Positions 41,364 to 50,410 of a stretch of 64,000 nucleotides of DNA are shown one piece after another. The stretch comes from CAVVSQ01 sp963848825 (GTDB lineage Bacteria; Planctomycetota; Planctomycetia; Gemmatales; Gemmataceae). The DNA is taken from the NCBI GenBank assembly GCA_963848825.1, contig CAWKFA010000010.1, forward strand, positions 310,001 to 374,000, written 5' to 3'. A program made the position numbers and the translations under genes. Position 1 is the stretch's first letter. Every line of letters begins with the position of its first letter. Under the pieces are notes generated by a model. The model did not search any database, was not told the origin of the DNA, and saw only the letters and a program-made list of their open reading frames with translations.

Positions 41364-42687
41364 TTACGTCAGGCTTGTCAACGGACCACCGGCGCAGAAA
41401 TCGGCATTGCCGAAGCGCCCCAGGTGATGGCCGAAGCCATGGGCCAGAGTGAGCAGCAGACGGTTATGAGGAACGCGTGGCAACTTGAGCGAACGCCCCA
41501 TGGTGAAATCAAGGCCGTTGCCGACGAGCACGAAGGGAATGTTGTCCAGCGTGTGGGTATTGCCCTTGCCCAGCTCGTTGGTCCAGACGATGAGGGTGTT
41601 GTCTAGCAGGCTGCCGTTGCCCCCGGGTTCCGGGGTTTCCGCCAGGCGTTTGGCCAGGTAAGCCACCTGCTCGCAGTACCACTGGTTGATGCGGGTAAGT
41701 TGATCCTGAGCGTCGCGATCATTGTCTTCCTTGTGCGATATCGCGTGATGCCCTTCATTGATATTAAGCCAGCGCATGCGCGCCCCGCCGACCGAGTTGG
41801 TGATTTGAAGGGTGGCGACGCGGGCAAAATCGGCGACGAAGCTATTCACCATCAAGTCGATTTGCATGCGCGTCGTGCGCGGCATGTTGTCATTTTCATT
41901 GCGGACATTGGGGTCCAGCTCCGGGATGGCGTGGCCAACGCTCTGCTGGCCCGTGGCACGCAGATCCTGTTCCATTTCGCGAACAAAGCCGGCATGCTCG
42001 TCGAGCAGGCGGCGATCCGCGGCACTAACCACGCCGGCGACGCGGGCCAGGTCGCCACGCACATCGTCCAGGACGCTGCGCAGGTCCTCCTGATCACGCA
42101 ACCTCCCGTAAAGCTTGGCGAACATTTGGTACGGATTGTCGATGGGGGCGATCGGCCGATTGGCCCCCGCGTAAACCATGCGCGTCCAGGTGTCGGCACG
42201 ATCGGGTACCATGACGCCAAATTCGAGCGAGCCAAAGCGGGTGCGCGTGGCCGGGTTGGCTTGCAGGTAATTCTTGATCTCTTGATCGACCGAGATGCCG
42301 CTAGCCCAGCCAGCCGGCGTGTGACTGCCGCCTTGAATATTTCCCGGGAACAATTCGGTTCCGGTCAATAGACAGCCGATGCCGCGCATATGGGAGTCGC
42401 CATCGCCGCGGACCTTGTCGCAAATACCATGAAGAACCAGCGTTTCCGCCCGAAATGGCTCCAGCGGTTGCAAGATTTCCTTCAGTCCCGTGTCCGCCAG
42501 CAAACCTTCGCCATCGGGCCAAAAGGCGGGGGACAATGCCGTTGGGGCTAAACATCACCACCAGGCGCTGTTTGCGGCGTTCCTGATTGGCAAAGCCCAG
42601 GCTGGGAAGATTGAGAATAAAAGGAGCGGCGGCAGCGCTGATGCCCATATCGCGTATAAAATCACGGCGCGTGCGTTTTCCGTTCAT
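41364..42687 (-). CDS. DUF1552 protein with Tat-type signal, one frameshift
   Basis: About 440 residues. The N-terminus KRTRRDFIRDMGISAAAAPF is a twin-arginine signal. The body matches DUF1552, a family almost confined to planctomycetes and relatives: LVVMFSPNGIVP, GLKEILQPLEPF, HTPAGWASGISVDQEI, RTRFGSLEFGV, SHKEDNDRDAQDQLTRINQW, LVGNGLDFTMGRSL. Near 42527-42533 one extra C in a CCCCC run breaks the frame after NGIVP. DUF1552 genes usually sit beside a DUF1587/1588/1592 cytochrome-like gene; none is present here. Function unknown; exported and folded before export. Confidence 0.88.
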
Positions 42688-42878
42688 GAACTGGCTCCAA
42701 TTGGCGTGGCGGCTCGCCGACTTTGCGGACGACTAGTCAGGCAGTCGTCCACATTAGGATATATCGTTCGCAATCGCCAGACAATTCGAGCCTATTAAAT
42801 TAATTCTTGCCCAGTCTACCTACGCAGGGGCCTACCTACCCAGGGCGAACGCATTAAATCCTCCCTAAAATACTAACC

Positions 42879-43019
42879 TTGGAGGACCTCTTCAAAGAAG
42901 ATCTCTATTCATTGATGGAGTCAATGAAGCTTGCAGGAGCCGCCAACGATGGATGGGCATCTTCGCACACTCAAGGGGTGTCAGCATTTTTTATAAGGGA
43001 GGTGGTAAAGTTTGGTTGA
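42879..43019 (+). CDS. Possible small ORF, unrecognised
   Basis: A 46-codon frame beginning at TTG reads EDLFKEDLYSLMESMK, then LAGAANDGWASSHTQGVSAF, ending REVVKFG before TGA. The composition is protein-like, but there is no clear ribosome-binding site, and a stop lies only eight codons upstream. It lies in an AT-richer patch just upstream of the SUMF1-like gene. It could be a small protein or a truncated relic. Not recognised. Confidence 0.25.
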   Translation: MEDLFKEDLYSLMESMKLAGAANDGWASSHTQGVSAFFIREVVKFG

Positions 43020-43066
43020 CTGGCGAACTAAAAAGTACAAAATGGGCAAAAATACCTACGTAGGCC

Positions 43067-43087
43067 GCGAAAGCTTTCGGCTTTCGC
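43067..43087. promoter_or_regulatory. Short hairpin in the leader of the SUMF1-like gene
   Basis: GCGAAAGC and GCTTTCGC form an 8-bp stem with a five-base loop, ending 33 nt before the ATG of the SUMF1-like gene. It could affect translation or mRNA stability; not a typical terminator (no T run). Confidence 0.4.
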
Positions 43088-43120
43088 AGGCAAGTCGCAC
43101 GCTTTTACAGGGGAGAATAA

Positions 43121-43957
43121 ATGGCGACTATTAGTTTCGGAATCCTATCAGACGAAGACGCTCGCCTGCGCGTTTGCAGCGAACTGGAATCGGCTCTAGC
43201 GGGTGACTTCTTATTTCTTAATGAGACCCCTCGCAAAGATCTCTGTCCTACGTTCGTTCATAAACCCACTGGCACACAATTCAAGTTGATCCCTGCTGGC
43301 GAGTTTACGATGGGCTTCAGCGAAAAACAAGAGTTCTGGGCCCGGAAAGTGCGCGACCCGATCCCTGTCAACCTGAAAGAAATGCGGCCAGCTGTCCATA
43401 CGTACCTTGACGCCTTCCTTATGTCATGTCTGCCGATAACGACAACAGTCTTTGAAAAGGTGACAGGGCAAACGCCAAGCGGATTGCAGCAGCAAAATGA
43501 GCCGGTTCGCGCCAAATTTTCCCAAGCGTCTGCATTCGCATCACGCTTTGAGTGTTCGCTACCTACGGAGTACCAATGGGAAAGGGCTTGTCGCGGCGGC
43601 GGAAGCGGACCGTTTATTTGGGGCCTCGCTTTACCGCCAAAGGAAAAACTTGAAAGATGGCTCAATCTCGACTTCGGCGAGGGCTATGAGAGTAAGTGCC
43701 AGAGGAATGCCTTTGGCCTCTACGGCCTCTTTTCAGGTGAATGGTGTCAAGACGAATGGCGGCCAAGCCACAGCTCGGATGCGCCGATTCAAAAGGGAGT
43801 GCATGTTGTAAAAGGGGGAGGCGCAATGTTCTGGCCGTGGCAAGACCAAGAATGGGTTTGGTGTATGCCAGCGATGCGGATGCCCGAAACTGGGCTTTTC
43901 GAGGACCGACAGGCCGCTTTTCGGCTTGTAAAGAATCTGCCGGTAGGCAGCGATTGA
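43121..43957 (+). CDS. SUMF1/formylglycine-generating-enzyme-fold protein, probably non-catalytic
   Basis: A 278-residue protein with the FGE-sulfatase fold: FKLIPAGEFTMGF, MSCLPITTTVFEKVTG, CSLPTEYQWERACRGG, NAFGLYGLFSGEWCQDEW, VVKGGGAMFWPW and a C-terminal AAFRLVKN. The N-terminal 45 residues are unassigned. The fold is used both for formylglycine formation on sulfatases and for ligand binding; the paired active-site Cys of true FGE is not evident, so a binding role is likelier. GGGGAG precedes the ATG. The gene is noticeably AT-richer than its neighbours, possibly acquired. No sulfatase gene is nearby. Confidence 0.75.
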   Translation: MATISFGILSDEDARLRVCSELESALAGDFLFLNETPRKDLCPTFVHKPTGTQFKLIPAGEFTMGFSEKQEFWARKVRDPIPVNLKEMRPAVHTYLDAFLMSCLPITTTVFEKVTGQTPSGLQQQNEPVRAKFSQASAFASRFECSLPTEYQWERACRGGGSGPFIWGLALPPKEKLERWLNLDFGEGYESKCQRNAFGLYGLFSGEWCQDEWRPSHSSDAPIQKGVHVVKGGGAMFWPWQDQEWVWCMPAMRMPETGLFEDRQAAFRLVKNLPVGSD

Positions 43958-44105
43958 ATGAGGGAACAACTGAAGCCATTGCGCTACCCATTCCAGAAAT
44001 ATTTTCAATTCTGCCAACTCGGAACGCTACCTCCTGCCTACCCGAAACCAGCGCCGGGTATTATGATTATCAAAAACGTATGAACGCCGCGTGGGGTATC
44101 GAACG

Positions 44106-44891
44106 ATGGCACGCCTTGTCGCAGTCTTTCTGACGCTGTGCCTCACGGGCAGTGTCTGTCGCGCCCATTACAACATGCTGATGCCGGCCACACCCTTCGC
44201 GAAAAAGGGAGACAAAGTCGAGTTTATCTATCAATGGGGACATCCGTTCGAGCATGAGCTTTTCGACGCTCCGCTTCCCGCCCGTCTGTTTGTCCTCTTG
44301 CCCGATGGCAACCAGCAAGACCTCGCCCACAGTCTCGAAAAAACCCAAGTTCGCGGCGCCGATAAAAAGATGGTAACCGCCTATCGCTTTGCCTTCACTC
44401 CCGAGCAGCGCGGTGATCACACCTTTATGGTCACGACGACACCTATTTTCCTCGCGGAGACCCGGGAGTTCGTGCAGGACGTCGTAAAAGTGGTTCTGCA
44501 TGTGAGCACCCAGAAGGCCTGGGATGTCGACCCGCCGCGCCAGTTCAGGATCGTGCCTCTCACACGCCCCTATGGGCTTTTGCCCGGCATGGCATTTCAA
44601 GCGCAAGTCTTTCAAGATCAAGCGCCGGCCGCCAAGGGAGCGCCGTTCAAAAGTGGCTTGGTCGAATACGAGCGCTATAATGCGGCGCCTCCCACGAAAC
44701 TACCTGTGGATGAGCTGATTACCTTCAAAACCAAGACCGACGTGCAGGGTGTTTTCACGATCTCTTTCCCCCAGGGAGGTTGGTGGTGCGTCACCGCGCA
44801 GCGCGAGGCGGGCACGCGCGACCACGAAGGCATGCCTTATCCGCTCCGGCAGCGCGTTAGCTTATGGCTGCATGTCGACGAAAAGCCCTGA
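44106..44891 (+). CDS. DUF4198 periplasmic protein (metal-uptake associated)
   Basis: 261 residues with signal peptide (about 1-19, FLTLCLTGSVCRAHYN). DUF4198 proteins are periplasmic, are often found with nickel or cobalt transporters, and begin just after cleavage with a His-containing segment, here AHYNMLMPATPFAKKGD. Further family pattern: VEFIYQWGHPFEHELFDAP, PEQRGDHTFMVTTTPIF and GWWCVTAQREAG. It ends 7 nt before cbiM on the same strand, supporting a joint role in metal capture. ATG 44106 begins the signal peptide. Confidence 0.85.
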   Translation: MARLVAVFLTLCLTGSVCRAHYNMLMPATPFAKKGDKVEFIYQWGHPFEHELFDAPLPARLFVLLPDGNQQDLAHSLEKTQVRGADKKMVTAYRFAFTPEQRGDHTFMVTTTPIFLAETREFVQDVVKVVLHVSTQKAWDVDPPRQFRIVPLTRPYGLLPGMAFQAQVFQDQAPAAKGAPFKSGLVEYERYNAAPPTKLPVDELITFKTKTDVQGVFTISFPQGGWWCVTAQREAGTRDHEGMPYPLRQRVSLWLHVDEKP

Positions 44892-44898
44892 GAACACC

Positions 44899-45795
44899 AT
44901 GCCGCTCTTCGCCGTGCACATTAGCGACAACGTGCTCGCCACCCCTTGGTGGCTGGGAGGCTTCGCGCTGGCGGCGCTGCTTTTTTATGTCGGCTCGCGC
45001 CGGCTCCAGGAAGAAGAAATCCCGCGTATCGCCCTGCTCACGGCAGCTTTTTTCATCGCGTCGCTCATTCACGTGCGCATTCCACCCACCAGCGTTCATC
45101 TCCTCTTTAATGGGCTCGTTGGCGTCCTCCTGGGCTGGCGCACCGCGCTGGCGATTCCGGTCGGCTTGTTTCTCCAGGCCCTGCTGATGCAACATGGCGG
45201 CTTCACGGCGCTCGGCGTCAATGCATGCGTCATGGTCATCCCCGCGCTCGTATCCTCTTATCTATTCAGGGGCTTGCAGAGCGTGCCCTGGCGAAGGCAA
45301 AACTGGTTTCGCGCTCTTCTGGTTGGCAGTTCAGGATTACTCTGGACACAGAGCCTTATCTACAGCGTCGCCCTGTTGCGTTCCAACAGCGTAGCCGATT
45401 TGACTACGCTCAACGTGGCGGACGCCAATGCCACTTTGGGTGAGGCATGGTCCTGGGCCGTCGCCGGCGTGGTTGCTCTCCTGGTAGTCGTGGTAGAACG
45501 CCGCCTGGAAACCGCACCTGAATTTCCCATTGGCCTGCTAATTGGTGAACTGGCGGTGCTGGCCACGCTGGGCCTGAATTGCTTCGTATTGATTGCCGGC
45601 GGCGCCGCTTACTGGCAGCTGCCAGCTCTCGTCTGGGTTATCGTGCACCTACCCATCGCCGTCATCGAGGGTGTGGTGCTCGGGTTCACCCTGGGCTTCC
45701 TGGCCAAAGTTAAGCCGGCAATGTTAAACGGGCGTCAGGAAATCGTGCTGGCCAGCAAGCCCGTCGGACCGATCGCCCAACAAACACCCTTATGA
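44899..45795 (+). CDS. cbiM: Cobalt/nickel ECF-transporter substrate-specific component CbiM
   Basis: A 298-residue integral membrane protein with about seven TM segments (GGFALAALLFYVG; ALLTAAFFIASLIHV; VAGVVALLVVVVE; LAVLATLGLNCFVLIAGGAA; and others). CbiM signatures: N-terminal HISDNVLATPWW (family HIxDGxL metal-binding segment, here with N for G) and HLLFNGLVGVLLG, LLMQHGGFTALGVNACVM. It normally works with CbiQ and CbiO, but neither is next to it; the next gene is convergent mutS2. It may use shared ECF modules encoded elsewhere. No cobalamin riboswitch core was found upstream. Confidence 0.88.
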   Translation: MPLFAVHISDNVLATPWWLGGFALAALLFYVGSRRLQEEEIPRIALLTAAFFIASLIHVRIPPTSVHLLFNGLVGVLLGWRTALAIPVGLFLQALLMQHGGFTALGVNACVMVIPALVSSYLFRGLQSVPWRRQNWFRALLVGSSGLLWTQSLIYSVALLRSNSVADLTTLNVADANATLGEAWSWAVAGVVALLVVVVERRLETAPEFPIGLLIGELAVLATLGLNCFVLIAGGAAYWQLPALVWVIVHLPIAVIEGVVLGFTLGFLAKVKPAMLNGRQEIVLASKPVGPIAQQTPL

Positions 45796-45846
45796 CAGGG
45801 GCCGGTACAGAGCGGCTGCCAGTTCCTCAAACGGTCAGCCGCCACC

Positions 45847-47765
45847 TCACTTCTTCACGTCCGGAAATACCTCCTCGAGAGATACCTCCCATTGCCCCAG
45901 CCCCAGGCTTATGATGGCAATATTGCGGCGGTGATCGAGGCGCACTACTTTCCCCGGTTTGTCGTAACGCGGAACGTGGACCGTCATGCCGGGTTGCAGC
46001 CGGCCGCGCCATTCCTTGAGTACCGCCGCCTCGGCGGTTTGTCGCTCTAGGTCCAGCAGTTTCTGCTCCAGCTCCTGATGCTTTAGCCTGGCCTCCTGCT
46101 GGGATTCGACCGCCTCGGCACGCGCCTTCTCTGCCTCTTCACGCTTCTGCTGTAGTTGAGCCAACTCGGGCGTCTGCCGACGCCGGCGGTTCAAATCGCG
46201 CTGGGCACGTTTGAGGACAGCGCGGGGAAGCTTCAAGCGCCGGGCAATCTTCAGCGCATTGCTCATGCCATATTGCCCGATTTGCAGGCGAAAGGTCGGC
46301 AGCAAGGTTTCAGCATCGAACTCCACCGCGGCATTTTCAGCTCGTTGATTGTTGAAGGCATAGGTTTTCAGGTCGCCCAGGTGGGTGGTGACCATGGCCC
46401 GGCAGCCGACATGATCGAGGTAATCGAGAATGGCCCTTCCCAAAGCCGCGCCTTCCACCGGATCGGTTCCCGCACAAGTTCATCCAGCAAGACCAGGCCG
46501 CGGCTATCCGAATTGGCGAGAATGTGGCTGATGCGCGAGATATGGGAGCTAAAAGTGCTCAAAGATTGTTCCAGTCCCTGTTCATCGCCGATGTCGGCGT
46601 GAATTTGGTGAAAAACCGGCACCAAACTCGCCTGCCCCGCCGGAATGTGCATGCCCGCCTGGGCCATCAGGCACAGTAGCCCGGTCGTTTTGAGCGTGAC
46701 CGTTTTACCGCCCGTGTTAGGCCCCGTAATGATCAAAAGATTGAAGGGTTGTCCCAGGCGCACGTCGATGGGCACCACGCTTCGGACAGGCGGCGCGGTC
46801 GTGACTCCCTCCACTGCTGGTTCCCGAAAGAGCTTTTCCAGAAGCGGATGCCGCGCCTGGTGCAACCAGAGCGTGCCCTCGGTGTTGATGTCCGGCGACG
46901 CGTGGCCAAAATCGCGGCTGTACTTGGCCTTGGCCGTCACATAATCGAGACGCGCCATCGCCTCGATACCAAAGCCAAGCGGCCGCGCCACTTTGCCCAC
47001 CTCGGCGCTGAGACGGCGCAGAACCCGGCGTATTTCACGATCCTCATCCCCTTTGAGGACCACGCGGTCCGCGCTCAAACCAGCCACTTCGGCCGGCTCC
47101 ACGAAAATCGTTTCGCCCGTGCTGCTCGTGCGATGAATAACGCCAGGCAGCTTGTGGCGAAAGTTGACGGCCAGCGGCAATACATAATGGTCGCCGCTGA
47201 CAGTCGCGTTCGGATAGCGAAGGATCTTGCGCAGCTCCGGGTCGCGCAACAGGTTCTTGATCTTGGTTTGCACGCGCTCGTCGAGGTCTGCGATTTTCTT
47301 GCGCACCTGGCCCAGTTCGGGGCTCGCCATGTCCAGCACGTGGCCACGCGAGTCGATACAGCCGCTAATGGCCTTGGCCACCAGTCCCAGGTCCTCCACC
47401 GGGCCCAGCAGCGCGATGAGCTTTTGATAACGCGGCCCCAGACGCATGCGAAATCGATACATATGGCCAGTGCAAGCAAGCGTGCCGGCCACTTCGAGAA
47501 GTTGATCGGCCGTTAACATGGCACCAATGGCCGCCCGCCGCGCTTGCAGCCGTACATCGTGCAGGCCGGCGAAAGGCGGCGCCTGCCCTTCGCCCAACAC
47601 ATCGACCATTTCGCTAACCAGTGCCAGCTCGGCACGTATGCTGTCGGCACGCGTGCTCGGCTCCGCAAGGCTCGCCAGGTCCTTGCCCAGGGAACTGGCG
47701 GTATAGCCGGCGACCAGCGCGAGGATTTTCGAAAACTCCAAAAGCTCAAGGGTATGTGCGTCCAT
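45847..47765 (-). CDS. mutS2: MutS2 family ATPase lacking the Smr domain, one frameshift
   Basis: About 640 residues against roughly 780 for typical MutS2. MutS core with LVAGYTASSLGKDL, a clamp-like middle region, Walker A TGPNTGGKTVTLKT, the SLSTFSSHISRI region, and Walker B LVLLDEL followed by GAGTDPVEGAALGRAIL. One missing base near 46471-46478 (CTTGTGCGGG) splits Walker B from GAGTDP. A coiled coil (ELAQLQQKREEAEKARAE) and a KOW-like segment (LQPGMTVHVPRYDKPGKVV) follow, and the protein stops with no Smr nuclease domain. MutS2 proteins act in ribosome rescue or recombination control; the Smr-less form should lack the cleavage function. ATG 47765 (MDAHTLELLEF) is chosen. Confidence 0.93.
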
Positions 47766-47899
47766 CGTGACGTATTCTACTGGCAATGTAGCCGCTGCCC
47801 ACGTGGCGGAAATCGTGGGGCTTCGTTCCAACAGCCAAAACATGCCGCCCGCCATAAAATGAGAGAGCGACTCAATCCATCCTTGGGCAAGGTTTTGCG

Positions 47900-48214
47900 A
47901 TGAAGAACCAAGATACGCAGCCAACCAGGGCCGAAATCGATCAAATGTCTGGCGCCGTGCTGCTGGAATTTGGTGCCGAGTGGTGTGGCCATTGCAGTGC
48001 CTTGCGGCCGCATGTGGCGGGCCTTTTGAAACAGTATCCGCAAGTGCAGCATATTCGTGTCGAGGACGGCCAGGGGCTGCCGCTCGGACGATCCTTCCGC
48101 GTCAAACTCTGGCCGACGTTTATATTCCTCAAAGATGGTAAAATACTAGGCCAGGCTGTAAGGCCCGCGCCGCAAGAAGTAGAAGAAGGCCTACAAGCTC
48201 TCACCTCCGTGTAG
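47900..48214 (+). CDS. Thioredoxin-fold protein
   Basis: A 104-residue thioredoxin with active-site motif EFGAEWCGHCSALRPH (WCGHC instead of the usual WCGPC) and the cis-Pro loop LWPTFIFLKDGKILG. No signal peptide, so cytoplasmic. It diverges from mutS2. A general disulfide reductase role is likely. Confidence 0.93.
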   Translation: MKNQDTQPTRAEIDQMSGAVLLEFGAEWCGHCSALRPHVAGLLKQYPQVQHIRVEDGQGLPLGRSFRVKLWPTFIFLKDGKILGQAVRPAPQEVEEGLQALTSV

Positions 48215-48248
48215 AACTGAGTCTCACGACTTCCGCTTCAGCATACGA

Positions 48249-48782
48249 ATGGATTCGCTCATGAAGCCCTTGCAGAAATTTATTTTAGTAACCGCATTCG
48301 GCGCCATTTTGTCATTCGACCTGCACGGCGCCGGCCCTTTCGATAGGCTCTCGTCCCAGGTGACCGAAAAGGCCCCACCGCCGGCCAAGCTTGGCGTCGG
48401 CCAGGAATTTGTGACTCAGGCCGGACAAAAACGCAAACTCCTTTTGAACGAAGACGTCGCGCTGCTCGTGAATCAAAGCACCAGCGGCAAGCACCCCGCC
48501 AAGAACGAGATTATCTTGACAGCCGGTGAGGTTTACGTGGAAGCCAAAAATTTCACGATCAAGACCGCTGCCCGGCAAGTTCGTATCACCAAGGGCAAGG
48601 TGGCCGTGCGTGTGGACAAGCAAGGAACTTCCGTCGTCGTTCTCCACGGCGAAGCCATGGTGCCCGGCGTCAAAAAAGCCATCGTCGCGGGGTATCACCT
48701 ACCGGCAGGCGCCGTTGCGCCGGTCGCCCTACCAAATAACTTCCATGGGCTCGACTGGACTAAAAACCTCACAAATCCGTGA
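48249..48782 (+). CDS. FecR-domain-like exported protein
   Basis: 177 residues with an N-terminal hydrophobic leader (about residues 10-27). The middle resembles the FecR domain: VGQEFVTQAGQKRKLLLNED, LLVNQSTSG, ILTAGEVYVEAKNF, IKTAARQVRITKG. FecR-type domains in planctomycetes often belong to sigma-regulator or surface proteins. It is short and ends without a TM anchor. Met 48261 is an alternative start. Assignment to the family is by pattern only. Confidence 0.6.
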   Translation: MDSLMKPLQKFILVTAFGAILSFDLHGAGPFDRLSSQVTEKAPPPAKLGVGQEFVTQAGQKRKLLLNEDVALLVNQSTSGKHPAKNEIILTAGEVYVEAKNFTIKTAARQVRITKGKVAVRVDKQGTSVVVLHGEAMVPGVKKAIVAGYHLPAGAVAPVALPNNFHGLDWTKNLTNP

Positions 48783-48804
48783 CGATATGATTTGCCTGGA
48801 AACT

Positions 48805-49076
48805 GTAGGGTGTGTCGAGCGTACTCGCGCTGACACACCAGAACCCGCCAAAGACATCGACCCACCGGACTTCGCTGCCCGCGGTGCGTCAGCGCGAGTA
48901 CGCTCGACAGCACCCTACGGTCGATGGCGCTGCGTTTCCTGTAGGGTGTGTCGAGCGTACTCGCGCTGACACACCAGAACCCGGCAAAGACAATGACCCA
49001 CGGGACTTCGTCGGTAGCGGTGCGTCAGCGCGAGTACGCTCGACAGCACCCTACGATCGGTGGCGCTGCGTGCATA
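48805..49076. repeat. Two tandem 136-bp copies of a hairpin (MITE-like) element
   Basis: Copy 1 is 48805-48940 and copy 2 is 48941-49076. Each has near-perfect terminal inverted repeats of about 35 nt: the left arm starts GTAGGGTGTGTCGAGCGTAC and the right arm ends CGACAGCACCCTAC, complementary except for one indel and one mismatch. The stem encloses a 44-nt less conserved centre, followed by a 22-nt spacer containing TGGCGCTGCG. No ORF. The structure fits a non-autonomous mobile element or a large REP-like repeat duplicated in tandem. Confidence 0.85.
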
Positions 49077-49177
49077 CTGCCGACAAAAATGCAAATCGTC
49101 CATTTTCGTTTTTCCAGTAGGATTGAATCATTGCAAGCTTGCCACGCAAGGCCTGGATGGTTTTCTATTGGTGCTGC

Positions 49178-50410
49178 ATGACCGAGACGCGAACACCCGC
49201 GGGTCTGAATCGGCCCAGTCCGCTTCCTTATCAAAAGGAACTGGTGCGTTATTTGCAAACGGAAGAGGCGGGGCTTTGGAAGTGGTATTCATCGATGCGG
49301 CAGCGCGAGGAGCATGCCGCTGCCGTTCGGCTTGATCTTTTGAAGTCAAGTTATCGTCTCGAACGAACGAGTCAGCCCAAACTGTATGGCATGGCGGACG
49401 AAATCTTGGGGGCTTTCGGCCTTGGCGCACCGGTCACGATTTACCAGGCCCAGACTGGCGCCGGGCTGAATGCCGCGCTCGCCTACCTGCCGGGCGAAGC
49501 ACATGTCGTTCTTACCGGGTCCTTGTGGACCGTGCTGGCCGATGCGGAGGTGTGTGCCGTGCTGGCTCACGAGCTCGCCCATTTTCTTCTGTATGAGGAA
49601 TGGGAGGGCGATTTTTTCGTTGCCCAGGAATTGTTGCACGGTTTGAGCCATGAGCAGGGGGTCGCGCCGTCGCACCTGGAGAGCGCACGGCTCTATCGGC
49701 TTTATGGTGAAGTGTTCGCGGACCGGGGCTCGTATCTGGTCACTGGCGATGCGGCGGTGGCGATGGCGGCGCTCATCAAGCTCCAGACGGGGCTCAGCGA
49801 GGTCAGCGTCGAGAGTTACCTGCGCCAGGCGGAAGAGATTTTTGCCAAGAGCAAGGTGCAAGCAAGGCACGGGACGCACCCGGAATTATATATTCGCGTC
49901 CGGGCCTTGCAGTTATATGCCGATCAGCGCGAGGATGCCTTGCCCGAAATCGAACCCATGATCGAAGGACCGCTGGCGCTCGACCGGCTGGATTTGCTCG
50001 GTCAAAAGAAGGTCGCGAATTATACGCGGTGTCTGCTGGATTGCCTCCTGGCGCCAGCGTGGATGCGTTCAGAGACGGTCATGGCGCATGCCCGGCTTTT
50101 TTTCGCCAACTACGCGCCGCCGACAACTGCCGTGAACGACAAGGAGTTGCTGGACAAAATTGGCAGCGCCGAGCAGTCGCTGCGCGACTATTTTTGCTAC
50201 GTGCTGCTCGATTTCGTTACCGTGGACCGGGAGCAGGAGGACGCGGCGCTGGCTGCCGCCATTGTCCTGAGCCGTCGGCTTGGCCTGGGCCCACGTTTCC
50301 TGGAGATCGCGGCCAAGGAGCTCGGCCTTAATAAAAAGCAGCTCGCCAAGGTCGAGCGCGAAGCCGAGCAGGTACTGGCGGCAACCCGGGAGGCCACCAT
50401 TCCGGCATGA
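49178..50410 (+). CDS. M48-like HExxH peptidase, coupled to the helicase gene
   Basis: A 410-residue protein. An HExxH zinc-peptidase motif is in VCAVLAHELAHFLLYEEW, preceded by VTIYQAQTGAGLNAALAYLP, which resembles the M48 substrate-strand region, and followed by EVFADRGSYLVTGD, where an ExxxD pair can supply the third ligand. No TM segment or signal peptide, unlike HtpX. The C-terminal half is helical. ATG 49178 is chosen (MTETRTPAGLNRP). Its stop overlaps the next ATG (ATGA), so the two proteins are made together. A cytoplasmic peptidase acting with the helicase is a reasonable inference. Confidence 0.8.
   Translation: MTETRTPAGLNRPSPLPYQKELVRYLQTEEAGLWKWYSSMRQREEHAAAVRLDLLKSSYRLERTSQPKLYGMADEILGAFGLGAPVTIYQAQTGAGLNAALAYLPGEAHVVLTGSLWTVLADAEVCAVLAHELAHFLLYEEWEGDFFVAQELLHGLSHEQGVAPSHLESARLYRLYGEVFADRGSYLVTGDAAVAMAALIKLQTGLSEVSVESYLRQAEEIFAKSKVQARHGTHPELYIRVRALQLYADQREDALPEIEPMIEGPLALDRLDLLGQKKVANYTRCLLDCLLAPAWMRSETVMAHARLFFANYAPPTTAVNDKELLDKIGSAEQSLRDYFCYVLLDFVTVDREQEDAALAAAIVLSRRLGLGPRFLEIAAKELGLNKKQLAKVEREAEQVLAATREATIPA

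Noticed and set aside
41058..41606. Plus-strand ORF of 182 codons in the gap after the aldo/keto reductase
   Set aside because: It overlaps the DUF1552 gene in antisense and shows no conserved pattern.
43958..44105. Cobalamin or NiCo riboswitch upstream of the DUF4198-cbiM pair
   Set aside because: I looked for the cobalamin core (GCCACTG/B12-box type) and for paired NiCo motifs and found neither.
48805..49076. CRISPR-like array
   Set aside because: Only two copies, each 136 bp and internally palindromic, with no short unique spacers and no cas genes.
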